Below, in pieces: positions 1 through 16,270 of a stretch of DNA of 41,603 bases. The notes beneath the pieces are model-generated. The model had not been told where the DNA came from. It did not search any database and saw only the letters and a program-made list of their open reading frames with translations. Origin of the DNA: Sulfurimonas sp. (GTDB lineage: Bacteria; Campylobacterota; Campylobacteria; Campylobacterales; Sulfurimonadaceae). The stretch is from positions 1 to 41,603 of the forward strand of contig NZ_JACUTS010000012.1 in the NCBI RefSeq assembly GCF_014859695.1. Reading direction: 5' to 3'. Both the position numbers and the translations under genes were made by a program. How positions within the stretch are numbered: the stretch's first letter is position 1; each line of letters opens with the position of its first letter.

Positions 1-94
1 GCTTGGAGGAAATATTAAAAAACTTTGTTGTCTTTTAGAATGAATCAGCCGTGTTGTGACGTTTTTCATATTTGCTAAATTTTTTCTTTTTAAA

Positions 95-100
95 TACAAT
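95..100 (+). promoter_or_regulatory. Putative -10 box for the first small gene pair
   Basis: TACAAT lies 26 nt before the ATG at 127, within a T-rich stretch (61-95) like the upstream region of epsilonproteobacterial sigma-70 promoters. An AAGGA ribosome site at 115-119 is well placed for the ATG. There is no clear -35 box. I recognise nothing in bases 1-94. Confidence 0.45.
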
Positions 101-126
101 AGCACATATTTATCAAGGATTTCAAT

Positions 127-450
127 ATGATGACAAAAGAAGCAATAGAAGAACTTTTAAATCAAGAACATTATACTTTTGTTGAAAGTGTTTATAATTC
201 AATAGGAGAAGTATATGAGGCTATTTATTTTGTAAAACCTAATCAAGAAGAACTTCAAAATTTTATAAATAATTATGAAGAGATATTAAAAGAAGAAGAA
301 TATGAACGAAGAAAAAGCTATTTGGCATATGATATTGAAGAGATTGAAAATTTAGCAGAGGATGAAGAAAGAGACCTCACAGAAGAAGAGGAAGAAAAAA
401 TTGCACAGCTTGAAGATGAACTTCAAAGTTTAAAAAATTATCGAAGTTAA
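127..450 (+). CDS. Hypothetical acidic, Glu-rich protein (107 aa)
   Basis: I do not recognise the family. The protein is small, soluble, very rich in Glu and Lys, with no signal peptide or membrane segment; the C-terminal half (about residues 55-105) is highly charged and probably a helical coiled coil. The start at 127 is supported by AAGGA seven nt upstream; ATG at 130 is a possible alternative. The next gene begins one base after this stop, so the two are probably cotranscribed and may act together. Base composition is more AT-rich than the neighbouring bpt gene, which suggests acquired DNA. The function is unknown. Confidence 0.7.
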   Translation: MMTKEAIEELLNQEHYTFVESVYNSIGEVYEAIYFVKPNQEELQNFINNYEEILKEEEYERRKSYLAYDIEEIENLAEDEERDLTEEEEEKIAQLEDELQSLKNYRS

Positions 451-451
451 A

Positions 452-955
452 ATGACTGAACAAGACAAACTAAGCAAAGCAATTTATGGAACTTCGAGTT
501 TAGAATCTTTTTTTAGAGAAGAAAATAATATTTCTAATAGAAATCCTCTATTAAGAGATGCTCTATTATTATTTTTTGCTTTGACAGAAGAACAACAAGA
601 AGAATTTTACGCAATTATAGATTATAATGAAAATAATAGTGATGTTCCAAAAGAAGATAGACAAGACATGATGTTTAAAATGCTTATGGAAATAAATGAA
701 AGAAGTAAAAACTCGATTAGTCAAATAAGTTTGTCTGAAAGACAGAAAATTGTTGAAGCTAAAACAATTATTTCAGTTGAAGAGTTTGAAATGAAATATG
801 GAGATAGCGAGGAAGTTCAAAGAGTTTATAGAGAAAGACCTCAAAATAAAATTCCATACCACCAAAAAGTTAAAAGAGGAAAAATAACTTATAAAGTTAT
901 TGAAGTCGATAGATGGAGAGAAAATAACAATATTTCTAATAAAGAAAATAGATAA
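452..955 (+). CDS. Hypothetical protein with a possible excisionase/MerR-like DNA-binding C-terminus (167 aa)
   Basis: The N-terminal 100 residues are charged, helical and unrecognised. The C-terminal part (about residues 108-160) reads ISVEEFEMKYG, then RPQNKIPYHQKVKRGKITYK, then VIEVDRWREN. That order resembles the small winged-helix fold of excisionases and AlpA-type regulators (helix, basic IPY segment, hairpin, closing D-x-W). This is a pattern judgement, not a search result. The gene follows the 107-aa gene with a one-base gap, so translational coupling is likely. It is strongly AT-rich. It could be a regulator or excisionase left from an integrated element; the direct repeats just downstream fit that idea but do not prove it. 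Confidence 0.6.
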   Translation: MTEQDKLSKAIYGTSSLESFFREENNISNRNPLLRDALLLFFALTEEQQEEFYAIIDYNENNSDVPKEDRQDMMFKMLMEINERSKNSISQISLSERQKIVEAKTIISVEEFEMKYGDSEEVQRVYRERPQNKIPYHQKVKRGKITYKVIEVDRWRENNNISNKENR

Positions 956-980
956 AATTGTTGTTTTAACACTATCTAAT

Positions 981-1001
981 GGGTCAAAAAGGGGTCAAAA
1001 A
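981..1001 (+). repeat. Direct repeat GGGTCAAAAA x2
   Basis: GGGTCAAAAA occurs at 981-990 and again at 992-1001, a period of 11. In the frame ending at 1004 the DNA reads Asn-Gly-Ser-Lys-Arg-Gly-Gln-Lys-stop. From memory, tails of this kind end some tyrosine integrases of mobile elements, so this may be the scar or edge of an integration. No integrase gene is present. Confidence 0.4.
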
Positions 1002-1025
1002 TAAAATTATGATTGAAAAAATCAC

Positions 1026-1031
1026 TATAAA
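1026..1031 (+). promoter_or_regulatory. Putative -10 box for bpt
   Basis: TATAAA (followed by T) lies 26 nt before the bpt ATG at 1058. No good ribosome site lies directly before that ATG; the only GGAG (1035-1038) is about 19 nt upstream. Confidence 0.35.
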
Positions 1032-1057
1032 TATGGAGTTTTTTAAAAATATCTGAA

Positions 1058-1777
1058 ATGAATATACTTAAAGAGTTTAGAATCAGCGATAAGTGCTCCT
1101 ACTTGCCGGACAAGAGTCAGACAACGCACTACAAGGTAATAGATAAGTGCTCCACTACTTATTGTGAGGATTTAATAGAGCGCGGATACAGAAGATTTGG
1201 CAAGATGTACTTCAGACCAATCTGCCCCACATGTGATGAGTGCAAAAGTATAAAAATAGATGTAGAAAACTTCAACTTTTCATCCTCTCAAAGAAGAGTA
1301 ATGAGAAAAGCTTCCAAGATTAAAAGCTATATTCAAAGACCTACAATCAGCAAGGAGCACTTAGAGCTTTTTGAAAAATATCATCTCTATATGAGTGAAA
1401 AAAAAGGGTGGGAGTTTGCGCCATCATCGGTGCAGAGTTACTATAACTCATTTGTAGATGCCCATAACAATTTCGGTCATGAGGTTTTATACTTTTTGGA
1501 TAACAAGCTCATCGGAGTAGATTTGATTGATATTCTTAATGATGGCGTATCTTCAATCTACTTCTACTATGACCCTGATTATGCTCATCTCTCTTTGGGA
1601 AGGTTCTCTTTATATAATCAGATTGCATTTGCAAAAAAAAGCAAAAAAAGGTGGGTTTACCTAGGCTACTACGTCAAAGAGTGTCCCTCTCTTGTATATA
1701 AGTCTCATTACAAACCCTACCTAATGCTTCAAGGCAGACCTACAACAGATGAGGATGCTCTTTGGTTAACTACCTAG
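1058..1777 (+). CDS. bpt: Aspartate/glutamate leucyltransferase (bacterial arginyl/leucyl-tRNA-protein transferase family)
   Basis: Bpt moves leucine from Leu-tRNA to N-terminal Asp or Glu of proteins, marking them for the ClpS/ClpAP N-end-rule pathway. The 239-aa length is normal. The signature is clear: the N-terminal CSYLPDKSQTT segment, then YCEDLIERGYRRFGKMYFRP and the Cys cluster CPTCDECKSIKI (about residues 55-66), followed by SSSQRRVMRK. The C-terminal GNAT-like half includes GVDLIDILNDGVSSIYFYYDP and SLGRFSLYNQI. The start at 1058 gives the usual short lead before CSYLP, although the ribosome site is weak. It is convergent with, and overlaps by 12 nt, the minus-strand gene ending at 1766. 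Confidence 0.9.
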   Translation: MNILKEFRISDKCSYLPDKSQTTHYKVIDKCSTTYCEDLIERGYRRFGKMYFRPICPTCDECKSIKIDVENFNFSSSQRRVMRKASKIKSYIQRPTISKEHLELFEKYHLYMSEKKGWEFAPSSVQSYYNSFVDAHNNFGHEVLYFLDNKLIGVDLIDILNDGVSSIYFYYDPDYAHLSLGRFSLYNQIAFAKKSKKRWVYLGYYVKECPSLVYKSHYKPYLMLQGRPTTDEDALWLTT

Positions 1778-2431
1778 GAGCTCCCCTTTTTGGTACTCTC
1801 TAATCTCTCTTTTTTGTTGATGCAACTCTTCTTCTAATAGTTTATTTTTTCTCTCTTGCCTCTCTTTATCTTTTTCTCTAAGCCATTTTATTCTCTGTGC
1901 TTCACTTCCTCTTTTCGTGGCAGCCTCTCTTGCCTCAACTGCACTCTTACGCTGTTGCAGCTCCTCTTCTATATAGAGTTTTGGCTCCTGCGAGAGAGAA
2001 ATCTCATCCCTGTGCAAAGTGTAAAACTCTACAATACTCTCTCTGTACTCATCTAATTCTATTATTCCTGAATTTATAAGCTGTTCAAAAAGCATAACAT
2101 TATCGTTTTGCATTGATTCTTCAAAACTAATTTTAGAGACTCTTATAAAATTTCTGTCTTTTTTATAGAGCTCTCTTAGCTTTTTCAAATAGAGCGCCTC
2201 ATCTACGCTCTTATCTCCGGACTCGATGGCAAATCCATCCTTTTTTGTAGCATTGACATCTTCTATATACTCTTGTATCTCTTTTTTATAGAGTGATAGC
2301 TCCTCTATCTCCGCTAACTTTTCAATAGCTGCAGAGTTGTTGTAAATCGTGTCACCTAGTTGAGAATATACAGAAGGGTTTTTAGCAAAGAGAGTTAGTG
2401 ATAGAAGTGATAGTATTACAATTTTTTTCAT
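1766..2431 (-). CDS. Secreted hypothetical protein with charged coiled-coil C-terminus (221 aa)
   Basis: I do not recognise the family. The N-terminus MKKIVILSLLSLTLFA is a typical Sec signal peptide, probably cut near residue 16, so the product should be periplasmic or envelope-associated. The C-terminal third (about residues 155-215) is dominated by Lys, Arg, Glu and Gln and is likely a long helix or coiled coil. There are no cysteines and no further membrane segment. Its 3' end overlaps bpt by 12 nt in a tail-to-tail arrangement. It is divergent from the small membrane protein at 2485, with overlapping -10 boxes. The function is unknown. Confidence 0.75.
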   Translation of the reverse strand: MKKIVILSLLSLTLFAKNPSVYSQLGDTIYNNSAAIEKLAEIEELSLYKKEIQEYIEDVNATKKDGFAIESGDKSVDEALYLKKLRELYKKDRNFIRVSKISFEESMQNDNVMLFEQLINSGIIELDEYRESIVEFYTLHRDEISLSQEPKLYIEEELQQRKSAVEAREAATKRGSEAQRIKWLREKDKERQERKNKLLEEELHQQKREIREYQKGELLGS

Positions 2432-2461
2432 CTTTTTTTGCCTAATTTTTTTATTTTTTTA

Positions 2462-2467
2462 ATTATA
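2462..2467 (-). promoter_or_regulatory. -10 box (TATAAT) for the secreted protein gene
   Basis: ATTATA on plus is TATAAT on minus, 30 nt before the ATG at 2431. It overlaps a plus-strand TATAAT at 2464-2469, so the divergent promoters share the same bases. Confidence 0.5.
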
Positions 2468-2472
2468 ATAGA

Positions 2473-2478
2473 TATAAT
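2473..2478 (+). promoter_or_regulatory. -10 box (TATAAT) 6 nt before an ATG
   Basis: A perfect TATAAT ends at 2478 and the ATG starts at 2485. Transcription would start at about the A of the ATG, so the transcript is predicted to be leaderless. A second TATAAT at 2464-2469 could give a short leader instead. There is no ribosome site in this gap. Confidence 0.5.
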
Positions 2479-2484
2479 TGCATT

Positions 2485-2727
2485 ATGATTAAAAAAATAA
2501 AAGTCGAACTTATTTACTTCTTAGCAATCTTGGTGTTGCTTTCTATTTTACAGCACTCCGACCTATTAAGTTCGCCGATTCAAAGAGCCTCTCTCATGAT
2601 GGAACGGGGAAATTTTCTACACCCTCTTCTTTGGACATCCGTCGTTTACGTAATTATACTGGCTTTAAGAGCAGTTGTAAAATTTCTATTTTATATAAAA
2701 AATAGAAATAAAACTAATTTATCATAA
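2485..2727 (+). CDS. Small two-helix membrane protein (80 aa)
   Basis: I do not recognise the family. Two hydrophobic segments are visible, about residues 10-24 (LIYFLAILVLLSILQ) and 48-70 (LLWTSVVYVIILALRAVVKFLFY), with a short loop between and a basic C-terminal tail (KNRNKTN). It is therefore a probable inner-membrane protein. It is divergent from the secreted protein gene and tail-to-tail with fusA, with a hairpin terminator at 2761-2790. The promoter context predicts a leaderless mRNA. The function is unknown. Confidence 0.65.
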   Translation: MIKKIKVELIYFLAILVLLSILQHSDLLSSPIQRASLMMERGNFLHPLLWTSVVYVIILALRAVVKFLFYIKNRNKTNLS

Positions 2728-2760
2728 AATTTTGATTTTTTGTAGATAGTTTGGAGTTAA

Positions 2761-2790
2761 TGCCTCCCCCAACTAAGAGGAGGCACTTTT
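2761..2790. terminator. Hairpin terminator between the small membrane gene and fusA
   Basis: TGCCTCC (2761-2767) pairs with GGAGGCA (2779-2785) and is followed on plus by CTTTTT. It is a good intrinsic terminator for the plus-strand gene. On minus the same stem lies just after the fusA stop (2800), but its U-tract is poor, so it is at best a weaker terminator in that direction. Confidence 0.75.
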
Positions 2791-2799
2791 TGTAGCGGT

Positions 2800-4890
2800 T
2801 TAGCCGTTTCTCTTTTTAATAATCTCTTCAGATACATTTTTTGGAACTTCTTCATAGTGATCGAATTCCATAGAGTACGTTGCTCTACCTTGAGTAGCAG
2901 AACGAAGATCGGTTGAGTAACCAAACATCTCAGCAAGTGGAACGAATGCATCAACAATTTTGTTTCCGCTTCTATCGCTCATTGCGTTGATTTGTCCACG
3001 ACGACGATTAAGGTCACCGATAACATCACCCATGTAATCTTCTGGAACTTCAACTTCTACTTTCATCATTGGCTCTAAAATTGAAGGATTTGCTTTTCTA
3101 CAACCCTCTTTAAAGCCCATTGAAGCAGCAAGTTTAAATGCCATCTCGTTCGAGTCAACTTCATGGTATGAACCGTCATAAAGCGTAACTTCAACGTCTT
3201 CCATCGGGTAGCCCGCAAGAACACCGTTGCTCATTGTCTCAGAACAACCCTTCTCAACTGCAGGAATATACTCTTTTGGAATTACCCCGCCCTTGATTTC
3301 ATTATGGAAAACAAAACCTGTACTAGGCTCGCCCGGCTTGATTCTAAGGTATACATGACCAAAAGCACCGCGTCCACCAGACTGTTTTGCGTATTTGTAC
3401 TCTTGTTCAACTTCTTTTTTGATAGTTTCACGGTAAGAAACTTGCGGAGCACCGACTTCAGCTTCTACTTTAAACTCTCTTTTCATACGGTCAACAAGAA
3501 TTTCAAGATGCAATTCGCCCATTCCTGAAATAATTGTCTGTCCTGTCTCTTCATCAGTATGAACTCTAAAAGATGGATCTTCCGCAGCAAGTTTACCGAG
3601 TGCTAGACCCATTTTCTCTTGATCGGCTTTTGTTTTTGGCTCAACAGCAACAGAGATAACCGGCTCAGGGAATACCATACGCTCTAGCACAACTGCCTCA
3701 TCTGAATCACAAAGAGTGTCACCGGTAGTTGTATATTTAAGACCGACTACTGCACCGATTTCACCCGCATAAATCTCTTTAACTTCTTCACGCTTAATAG
3801 CATGCATCTTTACGATACGGCCAATGCGCTCTCTTTTATCTTTTGTAGAGTTATGAACGAATGAACCTGCTTCTAATGAACCGCGATAAACACGGATAAA
3901 AGTCAATGTTCCAACGAATGGATCAGTCATAATCTTAAATGCTAAAGCAGCAAACTTGCCATCATCAGTAGATGGAACTATGACTTCTTGCTCTTCGTCA
4001 TCCATCACAGTGCCTTTAATCGGAGCACACTCTACAGGAGAAGGAAGATAAGCAACAACTGCGTCAAGAAGAGTCTGAACACCTTTGTTTTTAAATGCTG
4101 TTCCTGCAGTCATAGGAACTATATGCATTGCTATTGTTGCAGCTTTAATTCCTGCAATAATTTCCTCTTCGCTTAGCGCTTCACCCTCAAGGTATTTTTC
4201 GGCAAGCTCTTCGTTTCCGTCAACTTCAGAGATTGATTCAATCATCTTTTCACGATACTCTGCAGCTTTGTCCAACATGTCCGCCGGAATCTCTTCTACG
4301 TGGTAGTTTGAACCCATTGCAGCATCTACATCCCAAACGATTGCTTTCATCTTAACAAGATCTACAACACCTGTAAAACCATCCTCAGCACCGATTGGTA
4401 ATTGGATTGGAACAGGATTTCCTTTTAGGCGATCACGAATTTGAGCTTCAACTTGATAGAAATCAGCGCCTGTTCTATCCATTTTGTTAACAAATACAAT
4501 CGATGGTACACCATAACGATTTCTTTGTCTCCAAACAGTCTCAGATTGTGGTTGAACGCCGCCAACTGCACAGAAAACTGAAACAGCACCGTCAAGTACA
4601 CGCATAGAACGCTCAACTTCAATAGTAAAGTCAACGTGACCCGGAGTGTCTATAATGTTAATTTGTTTGCCGTCCCATTCACAAGTTGTTGCAGCAGAAG
4701 TAATAGTAATACCACGCTCTTGCTCTTGCTCCATCCAGTCCATTGTAGCAGCGCCGTCATGAACCTCGCCGATTTTATGCTCACGACCTGTATAGAACAG
4801 AATTCTTTCAGTTGTTGTCGTTTTACCCGCATCAATGTGAGCAGCAATACCGATGTTTCTTACATCTTCTAGTTTATGTGATCTTGCCAT
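2800..4890 (-). CDS. fusA: Elongation factor G
   Basis: EF-G is the ribosomal translocase GTPase. The 696-aa length is standard. The G motifs are intact: AHIDAGKT (residues 17-24), [10 protein letters not shown] (switch I), DTPGHVDF (about 80-87) and NKMD (about 134-137). Domains II-V follow, including the domain IV segment [14 protein letters not shown] and the C-terminal domain near [12 protein letters not shown]. It starts 11 nt after rpsG and ends the rpsL-rpsG-fusA group. There is no tuf after it; tuf is about 15 kb away with the tRNA cluster. I see no fusidic-acid-type change, though I did not compare every residue. Confidence 0.98.
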   Translation of the reverse strand: MARSHKLEDVRNIGIAAHIDAGKTTTTERILFYTGREHKIGEVHDGAATMDWMEQEQERGITITSAATTCEWDGKQINIIDTPGHVDFTIEVERSMRVLDGAVSVFCAVGGVQPQSETVWRQRNRYGVPSIVFVNKMDRTGADFYQVEAQIRDRLKGNPVPIQLPIGAEDGFTGVVDLVKMKAIVWDVDAAMGSNYHVEEIPADMLDKAAEYREKMIESISEVDGNEELAEKYLEGEALSEEEIIAGIKAATIAMHIVPMTAGTAFKNKGVQTLLDAVVAYLPSPVECAPIKGTVMDDEEQEVIVPSTDDGKFAALAFKIMTDPFVGTLTFIRVYRGSLEAGSFVHNSTKDKRERIGRIVKMHAIKREEVKEIYAGEIGAVVGLKYTTTGDTLCDSDEAVVLERMVFPEPVISVAVEPKTKADQEKMGLALGKLAAEDPSFRVHTDEETGQTIISGMGELHLEILVDRMKREFKVEAEVGAPQVSYRETIKKEVEQEYKYAKQSGGRGAFGHVYLRIKPGEPSTGFVFHNEIKGGVIPKEYIPAVEKGCSETMSNGVLAGYPMEDVEVTLYDGSYHEVDSNEMAFKLAASMGFKEGCRKANPSILEPMMKVEVEVPEDYMGDVIGDLNRRRGQINAMSDRSGNKIVDAFVPLAEMFGYSTDLRSATQGRATYSMEFDHYEEVPKNVSEEIIKKRNG

Positions 4891-4901
4891 AATTTATCCT
4901 A

Positions 4902-5405
<504 letters not shown>

Positions 5406-5516
5406 TCAAAATATATCACTTAAGAGATATCCTGTGTTAGCTTAATATTTTTCAGCTTTTCACTAAAACATAATTTCAAATAAAACTAGTTTCATGAGCC
5501 CACTGCTGAAGTGAAC

Positions 5517-5531
5517 TTAGCGTTAGCGTAG
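5517..5531 (-). repeat. Family-2 repeat core in the rpsL-rpsG spacer
   Basis: On minus this reads CTACGCTAACGCTAA, the same 15-mer as at 15530-15544 and 17651-17665. The match extends with GTT and, a few bases on, CTTCAGCAG, which is shared with the copy at 17651. Next to it, GAAACG (5533-5538) pairs with CGTTTC (5547-5552). The spacer thus forms local RNA structure between two cotranscribed genes. Confidence 0.6.
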
Positions 5532-5575
5532 TGAAACGGACTTGTTCGTTTCGCGTACTAATTAATGTTTAGGTT

Positions 5576-5602
5576 CCTAAAAAATAGTCCCTATTTTTTA
5601 GG
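5576..5602 (-). other. AT-rich hairpin overlapping the rpsL stop codon
   Basis: CCTAAAAAATAG (5576-5587) and CTATTTTTTAGG (5591-5602) are perfect 12-bp complements with a 3-nt loop. The arm at 5591-5602 contains the rpsL stop codon (5591-5593). It lacks a GC-rich stem, so it is not a classic terminator. It may protect a 3' end or be a processing point. Confidence 0.5.
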
Positions 5603-5965
5603 ACGTTTTGTTCCGTATTTAGAACGAGCAACCTTACGATTTGCAACACCTGCGGTATCGAGTGCACCACGAACGATGTGATACTTAACACCGGGTAAAT
5701 CTTTTATACGACCGCCACGAACTAGTACGATTGAGTGCTCTTGAAGGTTGTGACCCTCACCACCGATATAAGAAATAACTTCAAAACCTGAAGTCAAACG
5801 AACTTTTGCAACTTTTCTCAAAGCCGAGTTAGGTTTTTTTGGTGTTGTTGTGTAAACACGTGTACAAACACCACGACGCTGTGGACATGATACAAGAGCA
5901 GGTGATTTTGATTTTTTAACCACACGTTTACGCTCATTGCGAATCAATTGATTGATTGTAGGCAT
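5591..5965 (-). CDS. rpsL: Small ribosomal subunit protein uS12
   Basis: S12 is part of the decoding centre and the target region of streptomycin resistance mutations. The 124-aa length is standard. The loop [12 protein letters not shown] carries Lys at position 43 (wild type), and [13 protein letters not shown] carries the second conserved Lys. AAGGA precedes the ATG. It begins the rpsL-rpsG-fusA group, 238 nt after the rpoC stop. That gap contains a strong hairpin (6148-6175) and AT-rich sequence with possible -10 boxes (TATAAG on minus at 6036-6041), so it may have its own promoter or be read through from rpoC. Confidence 0.98.
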   Translation of the reverse strand: MPTINQLIRNERKRVVKKSKSPALVSCPQRRGVCTRVYTTTPKKPNSALRKVAKVRLTSGFEVISYIGGEGHNLQEHSIVLVRGGRIKDLPGVKYHIVRGALDTAGVANRKVARSKYGTKRPKK

Positions 5966-6147
5966 ACAATTCCTTTACTTAATTTTTCCAGTAGAATTTA
6001 ACTCGCTATTCTCTAGGGAGTTATAGACGCGTAATCTTATAAAAAAAGTGATTAAAGCTAGCTTATTTTAAGTATAAATTAATATATAGAGTTTTATGTG
6101 AGAAGCTATAGAGGCTAATCATAGATAACAAGAGTTTAAGCGGAGAG

Positions 6148-6175
6148 CAACCTCTTGCATAAGCGCAAGAGGTTG
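6148..6175 (-). terminator. Strong hairpin downstream of rpoC
   Basis: CAACCTCTTGC (6148-6158) pairs perfectly with GCAAGAGGTTG (6165-6175), loop 6 nt. It lies 29 nt past the rpoC stop. No U-tract follows on minus, so it is either a weak terminator, an RNA-processing or stability structure, or a partial stop before rpsL. Confidence 0.55.
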
Positions 6176-6203
6176 AGTTTATTTAAATATATAAAGATGA
6201 AAC

Positions 6204-14856
<8,653 letters not shown>

Positions 14857-14881
14857 CTACCTCGATGAGTTGTTTTTAAGA

Positions 14882-14901
14882 CTTAATCTTTATTGATTAA
14901 G
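14882..14901 (-). other. Small hairpin in the rpoB leader
   Basis: CTTAATC and GATTAAG pair around a 6-nt loop, just upstream of rpoB. A further short inverted repeat, TCTAGG...CCTAGA, follows at about 14909-14924. Their role is unknown; they may be parts of the rpoB leader structure. Confidence 0.4.
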
Positions 14902-14981
14902 GTGTCATATCTAGGCGTCCCTAGACAATTTTTTTGAGCTCGAAATCAGAGCTTGTTTTATAGTGCTTATTAACGACGTAA

Positions 14982-15025
14982 GGGCACTTTTACGAAGAGA
15001 TTAAAATCCATTCGTAAAAGCGCCC
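14982..15025 (-). other. Long hairpin between rplL and rpoB (attenuator or RNase III site candidate)
   Basis: GGGCACTTTTACGAA (14982-14996) is complementary to TTCGTAAAAGCGCCC (15011-15025) over 15 positions; the one exception is a G-U wobble in the minus-strand RNA. In E. coli the rplL-rpoB gap holds a partial terminator and an RNase III cut site, so the position is suggestive. No U-tract follows directly. Confidence 0.6.
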
Positions 15026-15031
15026 AAAATT

Positions 15032-15065
15032 GAGGAGCAACAAAAAATTATTTGTGCTACTCCTC
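15032..15065 (-). terminator. Hairpin just after rplL
   Basis: GAGGAG (15032-15037) pairs with CTCCTC (15060-15065), with partial inner pairing of ACAAA-type sequence. On minus it begins 12 nt after the rplL stop and is followed by AATTTT, so it may act as a partial terminator that lowers rpoBC relative to rplL. Confidence 0.5.
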
Positions 15066-15076
15066 CACAGTAGTAA

Positions 15077-15448
15077 TTATTTAACTTCTACTTTTGCGCC
15101 AGCTTCTTCAAGTTGCTTTCTAGCATCTTCAGCTGTCTCTTTGTCTACGCCTTCTTTGATTGTTGAAGGTATATTTTCAGTTGCTTCTTTAGCTTCTTTT
15201 AGTCCAAGACCTGTAAGAGCACGAACAACTTTAATTACGTTAATTTTCTTATCACCTGCATCAGTAATAATAACATTGAATTCTGTTTGCTCTTCAGCAG
15301 CAGCTCCACCAGCTACAGCACCACCAGCCATTGCAACAGGCTGTGCAGATACGCCGAATTTCTCTTCAAACTCTTTTACCATTTCAGAAAGTTCTAGTAC
15401 AGAAAGTCCTGAAATAAACTCTAATACATCTTCTTTAGTTATAGCCAT
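15077..15448 (-). CDS. rplL: Large ribosomal subunit protein bL12 (L7/L12)
   Basis: L7/L12 forms the ribosomal stalk that recruits translation factors. At 123 aa it is full length: N-terminal dimer and L10-binding helices (to about residue 35), an Ala/Gly hinge ([15 protein letters not shown], about 39-53), then the globular domain with [20 protein letters not shown] and [10 protein letters not shown] at the end. AAGGA precedes the ATG. It follows rplJ after a 179-nt spacer carrying a chain of small hairpins and a family-2 repeat core. Confidence 0.98.
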   Translation of the reverse strand: MAITKEDVLEFISGLSVLELSEMVKEFEEKFGVSAQPVAMAGGAVAGGAAAEEQTEFNVIITDAGDKKINVIKVVRALTGLGLKEAKEATENIPSTIKEGVDKETAEDARKQLEEAGAKVEVK

Positions 15449-15510
15449 AATATTTTTCCTTAAATTTATTGCATAAATTCAAGGGAACCTTAACATCTAT
15501 TTGCACGCCC

Positions 15511-15581
15511 AAAGAAGTAATTCTTTAGGCTACGCTAACGCTAAATTTCCCTCGGCGGGAAGCCCATCGCACTTGTGCGAT
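15511..15581. repeat. Hairpin chain with family-2 repeat core, rplJ-rplL spacer
   Basis: In order on plus: AAAGAA/TTCTTT (15511-15526), the core CTACGCTAACGCTAA (15530-15544), TTCCC/GGGAA (15547-15561) and ATCGCAC/GTGCGAT (15566-15581). The core is identical to those at 5517-5531 (inverted) and 17651-17665. The spacer lies between two genes that are normally translated at different ratios, so mRNA processing or stability is a reasonable guess. Confidence 0.6.
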
Positions 15582-15627
15582 TGTATCCCTAATTAATCTG
15601 ATAATTCAGACAACCTGGAAAAGTGAA

Positions 15628-16113
15628 CTATGCCACTTCTTCCTCTTTTTTTTGTCTTAACGCGTCAAGTCCGATTGTAAAGCATGTAATCGGTGCCATC
15701 CAAGTAGCAGCAAGCATAGCAAGAAGCTCTTCGCGACCAGGAAGTTTAGCAAATGCTTCAACTTTAGCAGCGTCAGCAGGTGCACGATCAACATAAGCAG
15801 ACTTAATCACAAACTTATCGTTATCTTTAGCAAAGTCAGCAGCTATTTTAGAAGTAGCGACTGAGTCAGAACCCCATACTAAAATATTAGTGTCTTTTAA
15901 TTCAACACCTGTTAGTTCTGCATTGCTTAATGCGATCATTGCTAAAGTATTTTTAACAACTTGAACTTTTGCATCTTTTGCACGAGCAGCTTTTCTCAAA
16001 CTCTCAAGACTAGAAACACCAAGTCCTTTATAATCACAAAAAATTACACTTTGAGCTTCTTTGAACTCATTTGAAAGTACTTCAATAATTTCAGCTTTTT
16101 GTGTTTTTGTCAT
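15628..16113 (-). CDS. rplJ: Large ribosomal subunit protein uL10
   Basis: L10 anchors the L7/L12 stalk to 23S rRNA. The start is set at 16113 (MTKTQKAEIIEVLSNEFKEA, 161 aa) because GGAG lies just upstream; a longer reading from 16155 adds 14 residues that do not fit the family. The core VQVVKNTLAMIAL and the C-terminal helix that binds L12 dimers are present, ending in an acidic KKEEEVA. An L10-type leader lies at about 16141-16200. The rplA-rplJ gap of 300 nt also contains a family-1 structured repeat and two hairpins. Confidence 0.95.
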   Translation of the reverse strand: MTKTQKAEIIEVLSNEFKEAQSVIFCDYKGLGVSSLESLRKAARAKDAKVQVVKNTLAMIALSNAELTGVELKDTNILVWGSDSVATSKIAADFAKDNDKFVIKSAYVDRAPADAAKVEAFAKLPGREELLAMLAATWMAPITCFTIGLDALRQKKEEEVA

Positions 16114-16140
16114 AGAATATCTCCTTTCCAGACAATACTT

Positions 16141-16200
16141 CAACAGGAATACCAACTATTAATCGGCAGATTAAGCTTTCGCTCCTATATCTTCAGTCCA
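16141..16200 (-). promoter_or_regulatory. Probable L10 leader (autoregulatory mRNA site)
   Basis: On minus the sequence contains GACTGAAG, then AGGAGCGAAAGCTTAATCTG and CCGA, ending 28 nt before the rplJ ATG. The arrangement ...GAAG/AGGAGC...GCTTAATC-TGCCGA resembles, from memory, the kink-turn part of L10 leaders, where the L10(L12)4 complex binds and represses rplJL translation. No covariance search was run. Confidence 0.5.
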
Positions 16201-16231
16201 TAAAATGCAGTTACCAAAGTAGTAACTTGAT

Positions 16232-16253
16232 AGTGCTTTACGAATAAAGCACT
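16232..16253 (-). other. UUCG-tetraloop hairpin in the rplA-rplJ spacer
   Basis: On minus: AGTGCTTTA-TTCG-TAAAGCACT, a perfect 9-bp stem closed by a TTCG loop. A second hairpin, AGTTAC/GTAACT, lies at about 16209-16227. Neither has a U-tract. They sit between the family-1 repeat and the L10 leader, and may be processing or stability structures. Confidence 0.55.
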
Positions 16254-16270
16254 AAAAATCACTCTCTCAC

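Noticed and set aside
15030-15476. Long open frame on plus opposite rplL (148 aa)
   Set aside because: It mirrors the rplL codon pattern, is Ser/Ala-rich in the antisense way, and has no ribosome site or promoter; it is a shadow.
16114-16155. Longer rplJ start (14 extra residues)
   Set aside because: GGAG lies right before the ATG at 16113 and the family begins there; the extra residues would overlap the leader.
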